The notes under the pieces were generated by a model. The model was not told the DNA's origin and did no database searches. It saw nothing but the letters and a program-made list of their open reading frames with translations. DNA of 64,000 nucleotides from Cyclospora cayetanensis. Its lineage: Eukaryota; Apicomplexa; Conoidasida; Eucoccidiorida; Eimeriidae. Below are positions 25,322-36,431 of this stretch, piece by piece; the stretch's first letter is position 1, and each line of letters starts with the position of its first letter. A program made the position numbers and the translations under genes. The stretch is from contig NW_020312059.1 of assembly GCF_002999335.1 (NCBI RefSeq), forward strand, positions 310,001 through 374,000, in the 5' to 3' direction.

Positions 25322-28300
25322 ATGGAGAGCCAATCCGAATGCGCGATGGTCACAGATGCGTCCCCGACCGAGGCCCCCCTAAAGGCCGGCAGACTTGCCT
25401 CCTCCACGCAACAGAATCAGCCGCAGCAGCAGCACCCAATACCACCGTCTGAAAAGAAAGAGTATCCGCAGCTTGACGAGGAAGCCGTGACACCAGATGG
25501 TTTAATGGCCCGTAAAGGTTATACACCCCAAAGTTCCCGGCAGCTGGTTGCTTCCCCAGTTTCCAGAAGCGATGCAGACACGCTTCGTTCTGAAGATTCG
25601 AGGCCTTGCGAGCCTCAGCAGAACGCAGCAACAACCGTCCCATGCGTTCGTGTGCCTGCCCCCGGTGGGGGGGGCTCTCTGGTGGTAGATGTGGCAGTTG
25701 TTGGCTCCAGCCTCTCCAGTACCCTCGTGTGTGCTGCTCTAAGCTGCAGGGGTTTCCGCTGTCTCCTCTGCGAGCCCTCCGTGTCTTATGGGGGCCCCCA
25801 TCGCAATATGCGGCTGGCAGAGCTGCTGCAGTGGCTGGACGGGTGGCGGGGCCCCCGAGGGCCCCATGAAGCCCCTTGTGATGCAGATGACGAGGAGCTG
25901 CAGCAAACTCGAAAGAAGGGGCTGGATGCCTGCCCTTGCAGCTGTCACATGCCGGAAGCCGACAGGAGTGCACGCACTGCCAGGTCACCTCATGAGGGGG
26001 CCCCCGGAGAAAAGGGGCATCCCCCAGAAGGGGCCCCTTGTCCTTCGGAGGAGGCACGTGGCACTTGCGGGCATCCGATCCCCAGCGTAAGCTCCGCCTC
26101 CGAGGAGCCTTTGGGGCTGCTTCGGCTGTTGCACTTGAGCGGCAGTAGCACCAGGAGACAGTGCCTCCTAGAAGACACTCCGAATGGGGGCCCCCATGGG
26201 CCCCTCGGCCCAGACGATACCCTCTTGAAGGCGAGCAGCAGCAGCCCCTTTGGGGGCAAGTGGTACTCTTTCGGGCCGTTTCTACAGCCGGCGGAGGCCC
26301 CCGGAGCTGCTGCGTTAGAGGCAGGAGACAGAGATACTGGGGGGGAAACAGAGACAGATGCCAGCAGCACTGACTCGGCTTCCACGGATGCAACAGCGGA
26401 AACAACATACACGGCAACAACCAGCAGCACCACTGACACGGCGCAAACTTACAGATCCTCCAGAAACGGGGCAAGGCCGCCCCCTCTTCTGCAGCCAAGA
26501 GCGGCTGCTCCTGCTGCTGCACAGCCTGCTCCTGCTGCTGCTCCTGTTGTTGCTGTTGCACCGCCTTCGAACGCGTCTGCTCCTGCTGCAACCGGGCAGA
26601 GGGGGGCGGGACCCTTGAGTAGCCCAGCGCCTTCGCTGCAGATGCCACACGGAGACTCTCCGGCTGCAGAGACACCGCACCAGCTGATTCAACAGCAGCT
26701 TTCAGACCAGCAACAGCAGATGCTGCAGCAAGCGTCTAGCTCGTACCGTGACCCCCTGTCAGCTGTCTTGCATCCCAGGAGGCTGGGGGAGGCAGGTGTT
26801 TCAGAACCTGTCGGTGACGGCAGCAACAGTCCTCAGCCTTCCCCCGCCCCCTCTGTGTATGCGGCTTCTGAGCAGTCCCTTGTGCCTCTCTCAGCGGTGT
26901 CAGGAGCACCAACAGACGTCGGTGTTGCCGAGGCAGTGGAAGTCGCAGCAGCAGAAGCAGCGACGGCGGCAGCTCAGGCAGCGACAGCAGCCGCAGATGC
27001 GGCTGCTGCAGACGCTGCAGCGGCAGCAGGAGAGCCCCCAGGCAGCGTAGAGGCCCAGAGACTTCAGATGCGGCACGAGCTCATGGCCGAAGGGCCCCGC
27101 TTCCTTATAGACCTCATGCCCAAGTGTATATACACCTCGAGCGACATAGTCAATGTGCTGCTGGAAAGCGGAGCTGCAAAATACCTGGAATTCAAGACCT
27201 GTGACGCCGCCATCCTGACGGCAGAGCTGTCTCAGCAGCAGCAGGACGAGGAGTTTCAGCAAGAGAATGCGAATACAACGGATGCAGTGGTAGCAGGCCT
27301 TAACTCGTACATAGCAGCGGAGTCGGCCGGCGGTAGTGTGGGGCCCGAAGGCGCCCCTGCTGTGGGGCCCCGTCGCCCCCGACGCTTGAGCGGTGGCGTT
27401 GGTGTTGGGGAGGCTCACCATGGAGATCATCACGCGGGGGAGAGGATTGCCATGGAGACCACTCCTATGAGCAAGGGACAGATCTTTCAGTCGCAGCACC
27501 TGAGTCTCGCAGAGAAAAGGGCTCTCATGCGCTTTGTTGCTGCTGCGGGAGCGCCTCCTCCCAGCACCGTCAGTGCGCCGTTCTCCTCTGCTGCGCAGTG
27601 GACTCCCCAAGCACCACCACAAAGCACAGCAGCTCAAGAGGGCCCCTCCTCACAGGGGGCCCTGTCCAGCTGCGCTCAGACAGCACCCTCCCCCTGTACG
27701 CCCTTAGTTGGAGGTGCTGAGGAAAACGACTGCTGGGACTGCTTCTTAGAGCGACAGGGCCTAAATGCGCATCTCCGCAGGCTGCTGACGTACGGGGTGT
27801 GTCTCTGTGACTTGCCACTGCTCCCCACAGCAGCAGCTGCTGCTGCTGCTGGAACGGCGGAAGGAGAAATATGCAGTACAGCAGGTCATGCCCGACGGTG
27901 GCGTGTTCGAGAGGGGCTCACAAGGCTACAGCTGTTTGTAACGGGATGTGGAAATTATGGCTGCAAATGGGCACCCTTGCTCTACCCTCTCTACGGCTCT
28001 GGAGACCTCCCCCAGGCCTTCACTCGCGCCGCTGCCCTTAGTGGGGCCCTCTGCATGCTGGGTGCTCCTATAGAGAGGCTGCAATTTGTCGCTCCTCCCT
28101 GTTGCCAGCAACAGCAGCAGCCGCAGGCGCAGCCGCAGCAACAGCCGCAGCAACAGCAGCAGCAACAGCAGCAGCAACATCAACAGCAACAGCAGCAGCA
28201 ACAGCAGCAGCAGGCAGTGGAAGAGGAGGGGATGGAGGCTCCGCTGCTGCAGCTTGCGGCGCAGCTACAGCAGCGGAGTAGCTGCATGGTGTTGCACTGC

Positions 28301-29770
28301 AGCAACGGCGAGAGGGTAGCAGCAAAGCTGCTTCTGTACGAGAGTGGCGCTCTTCCAGCACCGGACGTAGAGCCATTGATTCTGCGGGGACAGGCGCAGG
28401 CATTTTACAGTTGCGTTTCGCGCAAGCGTCAGCCTAAAGAAGACCCTTCCCTTGGTGCTGATGGCAAGGATGGCAGATCAGCAGCTCCAGTGGAAAATGT
28501 ATTTACCGCAACAGCATCGGCTGCAACTTTTCCGGAAGGCCAGGAGGAACCCGTGCTTTCGGAGAGGGCCCTCGAGCTTCCTTCGGTTCCTTCTAGCGAA
28601 GACAAAGTGTCCTCTTGCTGCCGACTTATAGCGATTTGTACAGAGCCTGTTCTGGGGGGGTCCGGATTTAGAATGGGGGTAATTGCGGTGCGTGCAGCCG
28701 TTGGGAACAGAGCTTCTCCGGTGGGGGCTGCTGGGGAGGGTGGCAGCAGTTGTGGTGGTACTGGTGAGGTGGAGGTGCCTGTTCATGTACTGCAAACAGA
28801 CGCAGCGAGCGCAGTTGCTCCAAAGGGTTACTTCTTGGTGCATCTCTCGCACGCGCGGTCCGCCGCCATCCCTTGCTCAAGGGACTTGCTGCTTGCACAG
28901 AAGCAGCAGCAGCAGCAACAGCAGCAACGAGAAGCCTCTTCGGGATCGGCAGTTTCGTCTACGCCTGCAGCCTGCGGCTGTTGCAGCAGCGGGGTGAGTC
29001 GATGGCGCTGTGCTGGGGCTGGAGGGCAAGACCCCACAGCAGTTCGGTCAAGTGTATCTACAGCTTCTTGCTGCTGTGGGGCAGATGTCCACTGCTGCGC
29101 TGTCCTGCTGCGGGTCCTGAGGGGCCTTCTGCGGTCTTTGGGGGGCCTTCGTTCATGCTACTTTCTCTGTTCGTTCAATTACAATCGACAGGTTACGGCT
29201 TTGGCAGCAGCTACAGCGGCAGCAGCGGCTGCAGTGCCGCTGCCCGCCTCGGTTGCACAGCCAAAGCAGGTAGGTGCCTCAGCATTAGAGGCGCAACAGG
29301 CGGAAACTTTTGCAGTCCCTGCAGAGGCGGAAGCGTCTCCTGGGGGGCGATCTCCTGCATCAGAGTCAGCGGCAGCTCTCGCAGTGTCAGCAGCACCGCC
29401 AACAAGCGAAGCAGCAGCGCTTGTTGGGGAACCGATCCAGACAGATGATCCGGAGGTGCTGGTCCTCTCTAGCGTGAACAACGACGGCCCAGCGTCCTTG
29501 TTGCCGATGGAGGCAGCCCCATGCGCAGTGCTCTCTCTACCGAATGTGTGCGTATCTCCTTGTTTCCCCTTGTTGCATGACTGCGAAGCAGCCAGGCTGA
29601 TGGTAGAGGGGCTGTTGCGACAGCCGCTTGAGCCGCAGCAGCTTGTTGTAAAAGGGCCCACGCAAGCACAAGAGGAAGCAAGGGATGCGGAGAGACACCT
29701 TGCCCAGACATTGGACGAACTCACGGATCTCATTGAGTCCTCAGAAGCAGCAATGCCTACACCTCTCTAG
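25322..29770 (+). CDS. Rab escort protein (Rab GDI superfamily), greatly expanded
   Basis: Rab escort protein presents newly made Rab GTPases to geranylgeranyl transferase II and carries them to membranes. This single-exon frame encodes 1482 aa from the first ATG at 25322; the frame is open upstream but has no ATG there. GDI/REP blocks appear in order: the N-terminal dinucleotide-fold-like segment near residue 121 (VVDVAVVGSSLSSTLVCAAL, then YGG); FLIDLMPKCIYTSSDIVNVLL near 590; the MSKGQIFQSQHLSLAEKRALM block near 715; FLERQGLNAHLRRL near 808; GNYGCKWAPLLYPLYGSGDL near 876; NVCVSPCF near 1407. GDI itself is about 450 aa and highly conserved, while REPs are more divergent and longer, so REP fits better. 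Long poly-Q, poly-A and Ser-rich inserts separate the blocks and more than double the usual REP length. Confidence 0.87.
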   Translation: MESQSECAMVTDASPTEAPLKAGRLASSTQQNQPQQQHPIPPSEKKEYPQLDEEAVTPDGLMARKGYTPQSSRQLVASPVSRSDADTLRSEDSRPCEPQQNAATTVPCVRVPAPGGGGSLVVDVAVVGSSLSSTLVCAALSCRGFRCLLCEPSVSYGGPHRNMRLAELLQWLDGWRGPRGPHEAPCDADDEELQQTRKKGLDACPCSCHMPEADRSARTARSPHEGAPGEKGHPPEGAPCPSEEARGTCGHPIPSVSSASEEPLGLLRLLHLSGSSTRRQCLLEDTPNGGPHGPLGPDDTLLKASSSSPFGGKWYSFGPFLQPAEAPGAAALEAGDRDTGGETETDASSTDSASTDATAETTYTATTSSTTDTAQTYRSSRNGARPPPLLQPRAAAPAAAQPAPAAAPVVAVAPPSNASAPAATGQRGAGPLSSPAPSLQMPHGDSPAAETPHQLIQQQLSDQQQQMLQQASSSYRDPLSAVLHPRRLGEAGVSEPVGDGSNSPQPSPAPSVYAASEQSLVPLSAVSGAPTDVGVAEAVEVAAAEAATAAAQAATAAADAAAADAAAAAGEPPGSVEAQRLQMRHELMAEGPRFLIDLMPKCIYTSSDIVNVLLESGAAKYLEFKTCDAAILTAELSQQQQDEEFQQENANTTDAVVAGLNSYIAAESAGGSVGPEGAPAVGPRRPRRLSGGVGVGEAHHGDHHAGERIAMETTPMSKGQIFQSQHLSLAEKRALMRFVAAAGAPPPSTVSAPFSSAAQWTPQAPPQSTAAQEGPSSQGALSSCAQTAPSPCTPLVGGAEENDCWDCFLERQGLNAHLRRLLTYGVCLCDLPLLPTAAAAAAAGTAEGEICSTAGHARRWRVREGLTRLQLFVTGCGNYGCKWAPLLYPLYGSGDLPQAFTRAAALSGALCMLGAPIERLQFVAPPCCQQQQQPQAQPQQQPQQQQQQQQQQHQQQQQQQQQQQAVEEEGMEAPLLQLAAQLQQRSSCMVLHCSNGERVAAKLLLYESGALPAPDVEPLILRGQAQAFYSCVSRKRQPKEDPSLGADGKDGRSAAPVENVFTATASAATFPEGQEEPVLSERALELPSVPSSEDKVSSCCRLIAICTEPVLGGSGFRMGVIAVRAAVGNRASPVGAAGEGGSSCGGTGEVEVPVHVLQTDAASAVAPKGYFLVHLSHARSAAIPCSRDLLLAQKQQQQQQQQREASSGSAVSSTPAACGCCSSGVSRWRCAGAGGQDPTAVRSSVSTASCCCGADVHCCAVLLRVLRGLLRSLGGLRSCYFLCSFNYNRQVTALAAATAAAAAAVPLPASVAQPKQVGASALEAQQAETFAVPAEAEASPGGRSPASESAAALAVSAAPPTSEAAALVGEPIQTDDPEVLVLSSVNNDGPASLLPMEAAPCAVLSLPNVCVSPCFPLLHDCEAARLMVEGLLRQPLEPQQLVVKGPTQAQEEARDAERHLAQTLDELTDLIESSEAAMPTPL
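28107..28213 (+). repeat. CAG/CAA tract encoding poly-glutamine in the Rab escort protein
   Basis: A run of CAG and CAA codons encodes about 35 residues, nearly all Gln with a few Pro, Ala and His. It lies at about residues 929-964, just after the PLYGSGDL block. Mixed CAG/CAA use shows it is not a freshly expanded pure repeat. Confidence 0.9.
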
Positions 29771-31092
29771 AAAGCACGTTGCTTGCCGGCACGTCGGCTA
29801 TGGGGAGCTCCTAAAACGCCGACTCCTCATTTTTCGAGGCTTCTTTCCAAAACACTAGCCTGAAGGGGAGCCCTAGGGCCGCTTTGCCTATGCATGATGT
29901 GCATCTTGCTTGTATGGATAGAGTATCTGTAGCTGCCCAGTGGTGACAGGCACTGCATTCAATACGATTAGCGACGGGCGCGCCAGGGGTTCTGCACGCC
30001 CCCAGTGCGTTAAGCGCGAGAACCAAGTCTGCATGGGCCTTTCGCTCGGTCTAAGATAAGGGCCACTGCCATTAGGTGTGGTAGATGCATTGCATGCACC
30101 GGATCTAACGTGACAGTGCGTGGGGCCCGTGAAGTGGGGAGTGGTCTGCTGGCGGGTGGTTCGGGCGCTGCCCAGGGAGTTGTGTCGAGTCCGACAAGTA
30201 AGAAGGGGATTTTAAGCCGGGGATAGCGCGCTGCGTCGTGTTTTAAGGCATTAGAGTAGCTACACCTTGAGACAGGCCATGGTCGGAGGACGGGAGTTGA
30301 AACACTGGAGTGTGTGGAACGTGGATCTACGGGGAGGAATTACAACGCAATAGCTGGCAGCTGCATCAAAAGAATTTCAATTAAAGACGCTACTTAGGCT
30401 GCGCTTTGCCCACCAAGAGCAGTGGAAGCCAGTGAAGAAGGGCTCAAAGGCAATTTACGGGGCCCTACAGGCTCTCCCAACCACGAAATGCACCGTTGTG
30501 TTGCCATATCTTTGTGCTGTCTAATAAGACAAGTCCTATTTATGTAAGCAGGCCAGCTTCCCTCGTCACCGCAAGAAGGGTGAGCCAAGGGTCACTGCAG
30601 CACAGGGTCCCTAAACGATCCAACGGAACTAACAAAGTGTTTTTGCTGGCTCTGCATGGCAAGTAGATGTTCCCGTAAGAACTAGGTACGGCATTTTCGA
30701 TAATGCTGAAGCAAATATGCTATCGCTTCCGTATTAAATTTGGTCGTGAATGCCTGCAGAGTCTGGCTGCGCCAGTTTCAGGGGCCCCCCTCATACCCCG
30801 GATCACGGGGTCTCCCTGCAGGCGTTTGGAACGTCAAGTCCGCCGGCATACCTAGTTATTTCTCTCAGGGCTTATCTTATAGTACCTATTTGAGACTTCT
30901 TGGCCCCTTCTTCTTTCGGCAAAACAGGAAGATTTTGTTCTTTCGGGTGTCCAGAGCTACTCAGGCCCCCCGAGCATTCCTCCGTTGGCGAGCCACTCAA
31001 GGGCGGCTGCCTTGTGTTTAATTGCATTGCCGCCAGGGCAAGCGCAACTCGAGGCCTCGGGAAGAAGAACCCGCAAGCTTCTCTTGTTTGGA
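29771..31092. other. Intergenic region between Rab escort protein and GTF3C5
   Basis: These 1.3 kb hold the 3' region of one plus-strand gene and the promoter and 5' leader of the next. Short open frames show no family resemblance. I see no RNA gene or repeat. Confidence 0.5.
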
Positions 31093-34000
31093 ATGCCTGA
31101 ACATTCACAGAGCGCTCCAGAGGCAGGGCCTCCTACGCCTTCCATCGGCACAGAGGCCGCAACGCACGCACTTCCGGGGCGCTTATTCGATATTCCTGAT
31201 GTAACTCTGGCTGCAGTGGAAATTCCAGGAAAGATCAAGCATCCGTAAGCTGCTGCTTATAGTGGATGTGCCGCTACTGATATTTCTTTCTACAGATCTG
31301 TGCAGCAAGCGCTGCTTCCTGCGGGGGCTGTGGCGTCCATTCCTGCTGCGGCCAGTGCGGCATGCTGCTCATCCTCAAGCCGAAGAACTGCCTTCTGAGA
31401 TCGCACGCGATTCTGGAGTGCCGTTGCTTGTGAAGATTCTGGCAGTTGCTTCCGGTGTGGCTGTCCCTGCTGCAGCTCGACTGCGCTTCGCATACTGGGA
31501 GGTGCAGATGCTGCTTCTCGAGCGCTCGTTTCCAATGGGCGTGGCGGAGACACTTTGTTGCTGCGCCTCGGAAGTGGCAGCAGCTCCAGCAGCAGCTGGG
31601 GCAACATAGCGGCCTCGAGACAGACGACTGCCGGGATTGTGCTGAGGAGACGCGTGCGGAAGTCTGGAAGGGTGGAATTGGAGGTTCTCGGAAGGGTCAA
31701 CCAAAAGCATGTGTTCAACGGTATGTTCTCATGTTGTTCCTATTGTGTGTGTATGTTCGTTTGTTTGTGTGTTTCTGTGCTCCTCGACTATTCGTCATCT
31801 CCCCTGCAGCTAGTGCTGTTTAGCAGCAGTGATTTCATTAGGGCAGACCACCGACCCCACTACAGTAGGGCAGACCACGGACTACACCATATGAGGGCAG
31901 CACTTCATTAGCAGGCAGACAGAGTTCGAAGAAACGAGCCAATAGAGAGGTCGGGAGGAGAGGCGCTAACTCGCCTGTCGGACGCCTTCCTTTTGCACAC
32001 TGTGCCGCTCCGCCTGCCACTCCCGCTGCTGCTGGTGTTGCTGCTCTGCTCTGTAATGTACGCAGGCCTTGCAGACCTGTACTTTATTCCTCCCCCCGAA
32101 TATCGTAGCGGAGAGACCTTAGAGGCCCAAGTCGTGGCAGAGGCACAGCGCGCATGCAGCAGCAGCAGCAGCAGTAGCAGCAGCCTAGAGACGGTCCCGT
32201 ACATCCCGCCCCCTTTCTTTTTTAGGGGGCAGGGCCCCTTTGCCTACAAAGTTGAGGCCCCTCCCCCCCCCAAGTTCGATGCTGCACCTCCTGAAAGACA
32301 CTCTGTGGAGAAGCAGCAGAAGCGCCAGCGGGTGCAGCAGCAAGAGCTGCCGCAACGCCAAGAAGAAGACCACCAGCGTATGGCCTTAACTCCCGATGCG
32401 CAAGCACTTGAAACAGAGTCTACGGAAGTAAGGACTAAAGCGGCTTTGGCCCCTCCAAGCAGCCGCGCAGGCGGTGACCCTGGAGAAACAACGGCAGCAA
32501 AAACAGCAGCAAGAGACCCCTCAAGCAGCCATTTTTCAGCACCAGGAAAAGCAGACGCAGCAGACGACTCACCGAGTGCGATGTCGGGAGAAGACGAGGT
32601 TTGTCTGTCAGCTGCTGCAAAGGCAGCTGCGGCAAGGGCTGCGGCAGCCCAGGCTCAAAGGGCCCCACGATTTATTCCCTCTCTACCGGCAGCCGGATCA
32701 GCGGCAGCATCAACTGCGTTGCAAAAAGAAGCCACAGTTTCCGCGGAAATTCCGACTGCAGCAAGTGGAGCAGCTGCAGCGCCTGGCGTAACGGGCAGAA
32801 TGGAAAGCCGACGTAACTGCACGGAAGCGGACAGGACAGCAGCTGCAGCAGCTGGAGACGCAACACAAGGAAGCAGCAAAGCCAGTGCAACTCCAAATCC
32901 ATCAGAGGGAGCGAGAGATGAGGCTGCAGACGCCGCTGCTGCGCTTTTCTGGCCCTCTCAGACGGTATGTGCAACCGGCAGCAACAACAGCAGCAACAGC
33001 AAGGAGGAAAGCGCTGCTTTTAATGCCGTGGGTCGCATAGGAGATGAACGGCTGCCCGAGGCTCCACCTCCTGCAGCAGCCAAGGCTTTTGCAGGTACCT
33101 GCGAAGTGCTGCATTTTCTGCTCATGAGCTTGCGTTTCTCGGGATCGGGCTGCTGCTGTAGTCACTGTCTTTCCGGAAGGGTGCTGCTGCACATACCTAG
33201 TGCAGGCGGATGCACGGCCTGTGCAGCTTCTTCTACTTGTTTCCTCGCCATGCCCTGCTGTCAGCGTGTTTGCGGTACCGCAGATCGCGAACTGGTAAAG
33301 AGCCTCGAGGAATTGCTGCAGAAACAGCCCGTGTGGTTGCGACCCTCTCTCGATGCCCAGCTGCCCCCCACCTACACTGCGTGGCGCAAGAAACCCGCCT
33401 TTGCAAAGACTTGCTTCCTCTTTGCTGGTAACCTTTGCCCCTTGCGCGTTTTTTCCATGGCTTGTCCTGTTGGTGCGGATCTTTGTGTCCCCTTGACGTT
33501 TCCCTCGTTACATGCCTGGAGGAGTCTCCAAGCCCTATGATATATGTAAGTGGTACAATTAATCCATGCGTGCTTCTATTCTAGGGGCCCCTGCTGTGTC
33601 GACGCCACGCCTGCGGCATCGCATTTTCGGCGCAGATGCAGATTTCCATCTCTGCTAAACATCGAGTCCCTTTATTTCCACCTCGATTTAACTTGCGCGT
33701 ATGCACTTGTAGAGGACTTCTCTGGTATCCACATCTAGAGACTTGTCTCGTGAGGTCATTCGCAGCAAGGCTCAGAGATGCTGCTGCAGGGGCCTTAAAA
33801 ACATCCATTTTTGGGGTCTAGCTGCGAGCGTCGTGCTTTTTGATGAAAAACGACAAGAGCCTATGTGTGCCTTCGCCTTTGGTAGAGATGAATATGTGCA
33901 TCTGGAGCAAGCAATCGCAGTATTACTTGAGTTCGCAAAGGCACTCTTAGTCCCCTGGCGTCCTCCCCTGGCCTCTGTCGCTGCGAGTGCAAGGCAAAGG

Positions 34001-35015
34001 GAACTTTGTAGCAAATGCTGGTGGCCTGTCGGCATGGGGAATGCGTATTCCGTATCTTGGTGCCTACAGCAGATTAATCATCTGCAGCAGATGGTGCCGG
34101 CCGCTGCTGCAACCGTCCCTTCAACGACAAAGTCACGTGTGCTTGGGAGTGTTTCGATGTCGTGCAGATGGACCCTTTCGCGGATGTCTCTGTCGGCTGG
34201 GATACGATCCCCGGACAGACCCACACAGTCGCCACTACCAGGTAGAGTAATTTTGAAGCCGTAAAATCCTGACTTCGAATCTCCATGCTCTATATTTTCA
34301 CAAAAGGCTGCATTGGTGTATGCTGTCTGAACCTGGCAACAGACAATCGATTTCAGAGACCCGTATTTCCGCACCGCCAACTGGAAGGCCACAGCCGCAA
34401 TAGGAGGACAGCTTCCCAGTGCAGGACAGCAGCAGCGAGGTGAGAACCTTTTAAGAAGTACACAAACTTTTTGAGAGGCGGTGGGGGAATAGTAGTAGTC
34501 CTTGCGCAGGGGGTGCATATTAGTTACATGCACACACGTTTTGCAAGCCCTCGAAATTCTGCCGCAGTAAGCGCTGCTTCCAGATTTACTGCTGCACACA
34601 GAACTGAGAGGAAAAAGGAGCGTGCGAAGTAGGGGAGTTATATGATCCAGTGACTTCGATCGTGTGTTTGCAGAGGATGCCTTCCTAGCTCCTCCCTCAC
34701 GCCCATCTCAGGTGTATCAGCTGTGTGCCATTCAAGATCCCGAGATCCGCCAGCTACTGCATGAGGCTCCGGCGCTGCCAGTTTTTAGCAATGAGACAGG
34801 TTGGCCATGTGCTGCGGCTTTTACTGTTGGTAGCGCTAGTGTCTGTGGTGCCTCTGGGCCTGTCGCACGAAAGACATGCTTTCCGAGTAGTGCGCGCATG
34901 GAATGCTGCAGGGTGGCTGCATAAGGACACACTCAAGACCCTTCGCGCCCTTATGGCGCTTAAAAGTAAACGCATGCGCTCTGGGGAGGTGGACCAGCCA
35001 CTGCAGCAGCAGTAG
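31093..35015 (+). CDS. GTF3C5: TFIIIC subunit, tau95/Sfc1/GTF3C5 family
   Basis: TFIIIC binds the A and B boxes of tRNA genes and recruits TFIIIB for RNA polymerase III; this subunit belongs to the A-box-side lobe. Proposed exons are 31093-31244, 31476-31720, 32066-33094, 33284-33427, 34168-34241, 34676-34799 and 34912-35015 (1872 nt, 623 aa, all phases consistent). The N-terminal part has VEIPGKIKHPSTALRILGG, then RRRVRKS, then EVLGRVNQKHVFNGLADLYF and YIPPPFFFRG. The later part has a helix-turn-helix-like ELVKSLEELLQKQPVWLRP, then DGPFRGCLCRLGYDPR, then VYQLCAIQDPEIRQLL. Each matches the family in order (VEYPG, LGG, adfqyl, fiPPP.fsr, FeerPiw.R, GPWR.lwvrfGYDPR, fYQLcd). A poly-Ala/Ser insert lies between. 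The exon 3/4 junction is the least certain, and exon 6 may begin at 34712. Confidence 0.88.
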
Positions 35016-36431
35016 CAGCATGTGGCGTACATTAGGACATTCATTGGCAGCGAAAATTGTTGCCGCTGCGGTCTCAGTTGAGATGCAGTCAACGGTGGCG
35101 AATCGATGGGCTCTAGTACCAGTCTGTGTTCTTTCAGCCGCCTCTGCACAAAGCTTAGTGAGGGATACGACCATCGTGTGCAAGAATGCCAGTAGCCCAT
35201 GCGACAAAGTGTGCGTATGCCGTAGCAACATAAGGACAGGCAGCTGGAAACCGTTGACATGTAGTCAGCGCACGGAATAACGGGATTATAGCGCTACATG
35301 ACGGCAACAATTGCAATTTCGGAAGACTGGTTAGACAGAGTTTGCCAAAGTGGTAGTGACTCTGCTGGAGGAAAGCCAGATTTCCTTCGGCCTTAGCCAA
35401 CATCCCAAGGTAATTTTTACCAGGGGATGGTGCGTCCCGAATAATGCAGTGTGGATATGCCCTAATTAGCAATAAGGGTCTGAGAACTCGACGAGTCTTC
35501 AGACCCTTATTGCTAATTACAGTGTGACCGGAGAAGTGGCGTTTATGCATTCCGTAACCAGCCTCCGCTGTAAACAACCACATTTGCCGTACCGGTGAAG
35601 GGGAGTGCAGCGCCACCCTTGCCTTTTATGTGGGGCAGTACACGCGACTGCTCCCGACGTTCGCTCAAGGCATCATCGGTTACATAGTTTGCCCGTCCAG
35701 CTTATCTGCCAGTACAGCGGATGAAAACGAGACCTACTGCAGCATGGGGATATGTCTTTGCCAGTGATGGATGAGAGGCCTGCTCATCATCATTGGGTGC
35801 TGCAAAGATGTCTGGACGCGCAACATGCCTGCATCGCTTGCTGTCTACTATTTTTGGTGCCGCAAATATCAGCGAAGTATCTGTAGGCTTTCTTAAAAGC
35901 GAGATGGACTTGGAATTAAGGACTTTGTACTTGTTCTGCGTTGTAGGGGATACCTCTGCTAAAGATACCCCCGATTCATCCTCACGTATTTCTAGGCTCT
36001 CTCTTTGGATACAAAAGATGCGTTTGTAGTAGACCCCAGCATTGGTGCGCAATTAATGAATGTGTGTTCTTGGAGGCCTTGACCTCCAACATTACTTAAA
36101 ATCGGGCCCAGCGGAGCCTGAGGACGTTGAGGTGCCCCAGAATTCACAAAGGGGTGCCCTTAGAGGCTCACTACAATATGCTAGCAGGGTGAGGGAAAAT
36201 TCAGGTTTCTGCTTGCGGACCTTGTAGATGCTCGCTTTGAGGACCCCTTGAAGCGCTATGGATCATGATGCTTCGTTCCAATCAATTGTGGCCAGGATGG
36301 TTTTGACAGTACCCTGCTTATTGACTTTGTGGTGCATACTGCTGCTGGGGTAAGTATACAACAGGCCCTACTTAGGCACCTGGAGCTGGGGCCATGTACT
36401 ACGGTTGCGCAGCCATCATGTCTGTAGACAG
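35016..36431. other. Intergenic region with a long near-perfect palindrome
   Basis: No gene is supported here. The interval lies between the GTF3C5 stop codon and the stop codon of the small membrane protein, which is convergent to it. It contains the inverted repeat described at 35463-35519. Short open frames at about 35.2-36.0 kb have no recognisable domain. Confidence 0.5.
35463..35519. repeat. 57-bp near-perfect palindrome (28-base arms, 1-base spacer)
   Basis: The left arm, 35463-35490, begins TAATTAGCAATAAGGGTC. The right arm, 35492-35519, is its reverse complement except for two adjacent mismatches about two thirds along the arm. The single-base spacer means that either strand could form a cruciform or tight hairpin. 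It lies about 450 bases past the GTF3C5 stop codon. It could be the core of a foldback element, a structured 3' RNA or an assembly artefact. Confidence 0.9.

Noticed and set aside
25350..26675. 441-codon minus-strand frame opposite the Rab escort gene
   Set aside because: It is the shadow of CAG/GCN-rich coding sequence; the plus strand carries the conserved GDI/REP blocks.
31396..31398. In-frame TGA read as selenocysteine in GTF3C5
   Set aside because: A phase-compatible acceptor at 31475 skips it and gives a better family match, so no recoding is needed.
31993..33540. A 515-codon plus-strand frame as an independent gene
   Set aside because: Its head has no ATG and its first residues are intron. 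From 32066 onward it is exon 3 of GTF3C5, and its tail past 33427 runs into intron.
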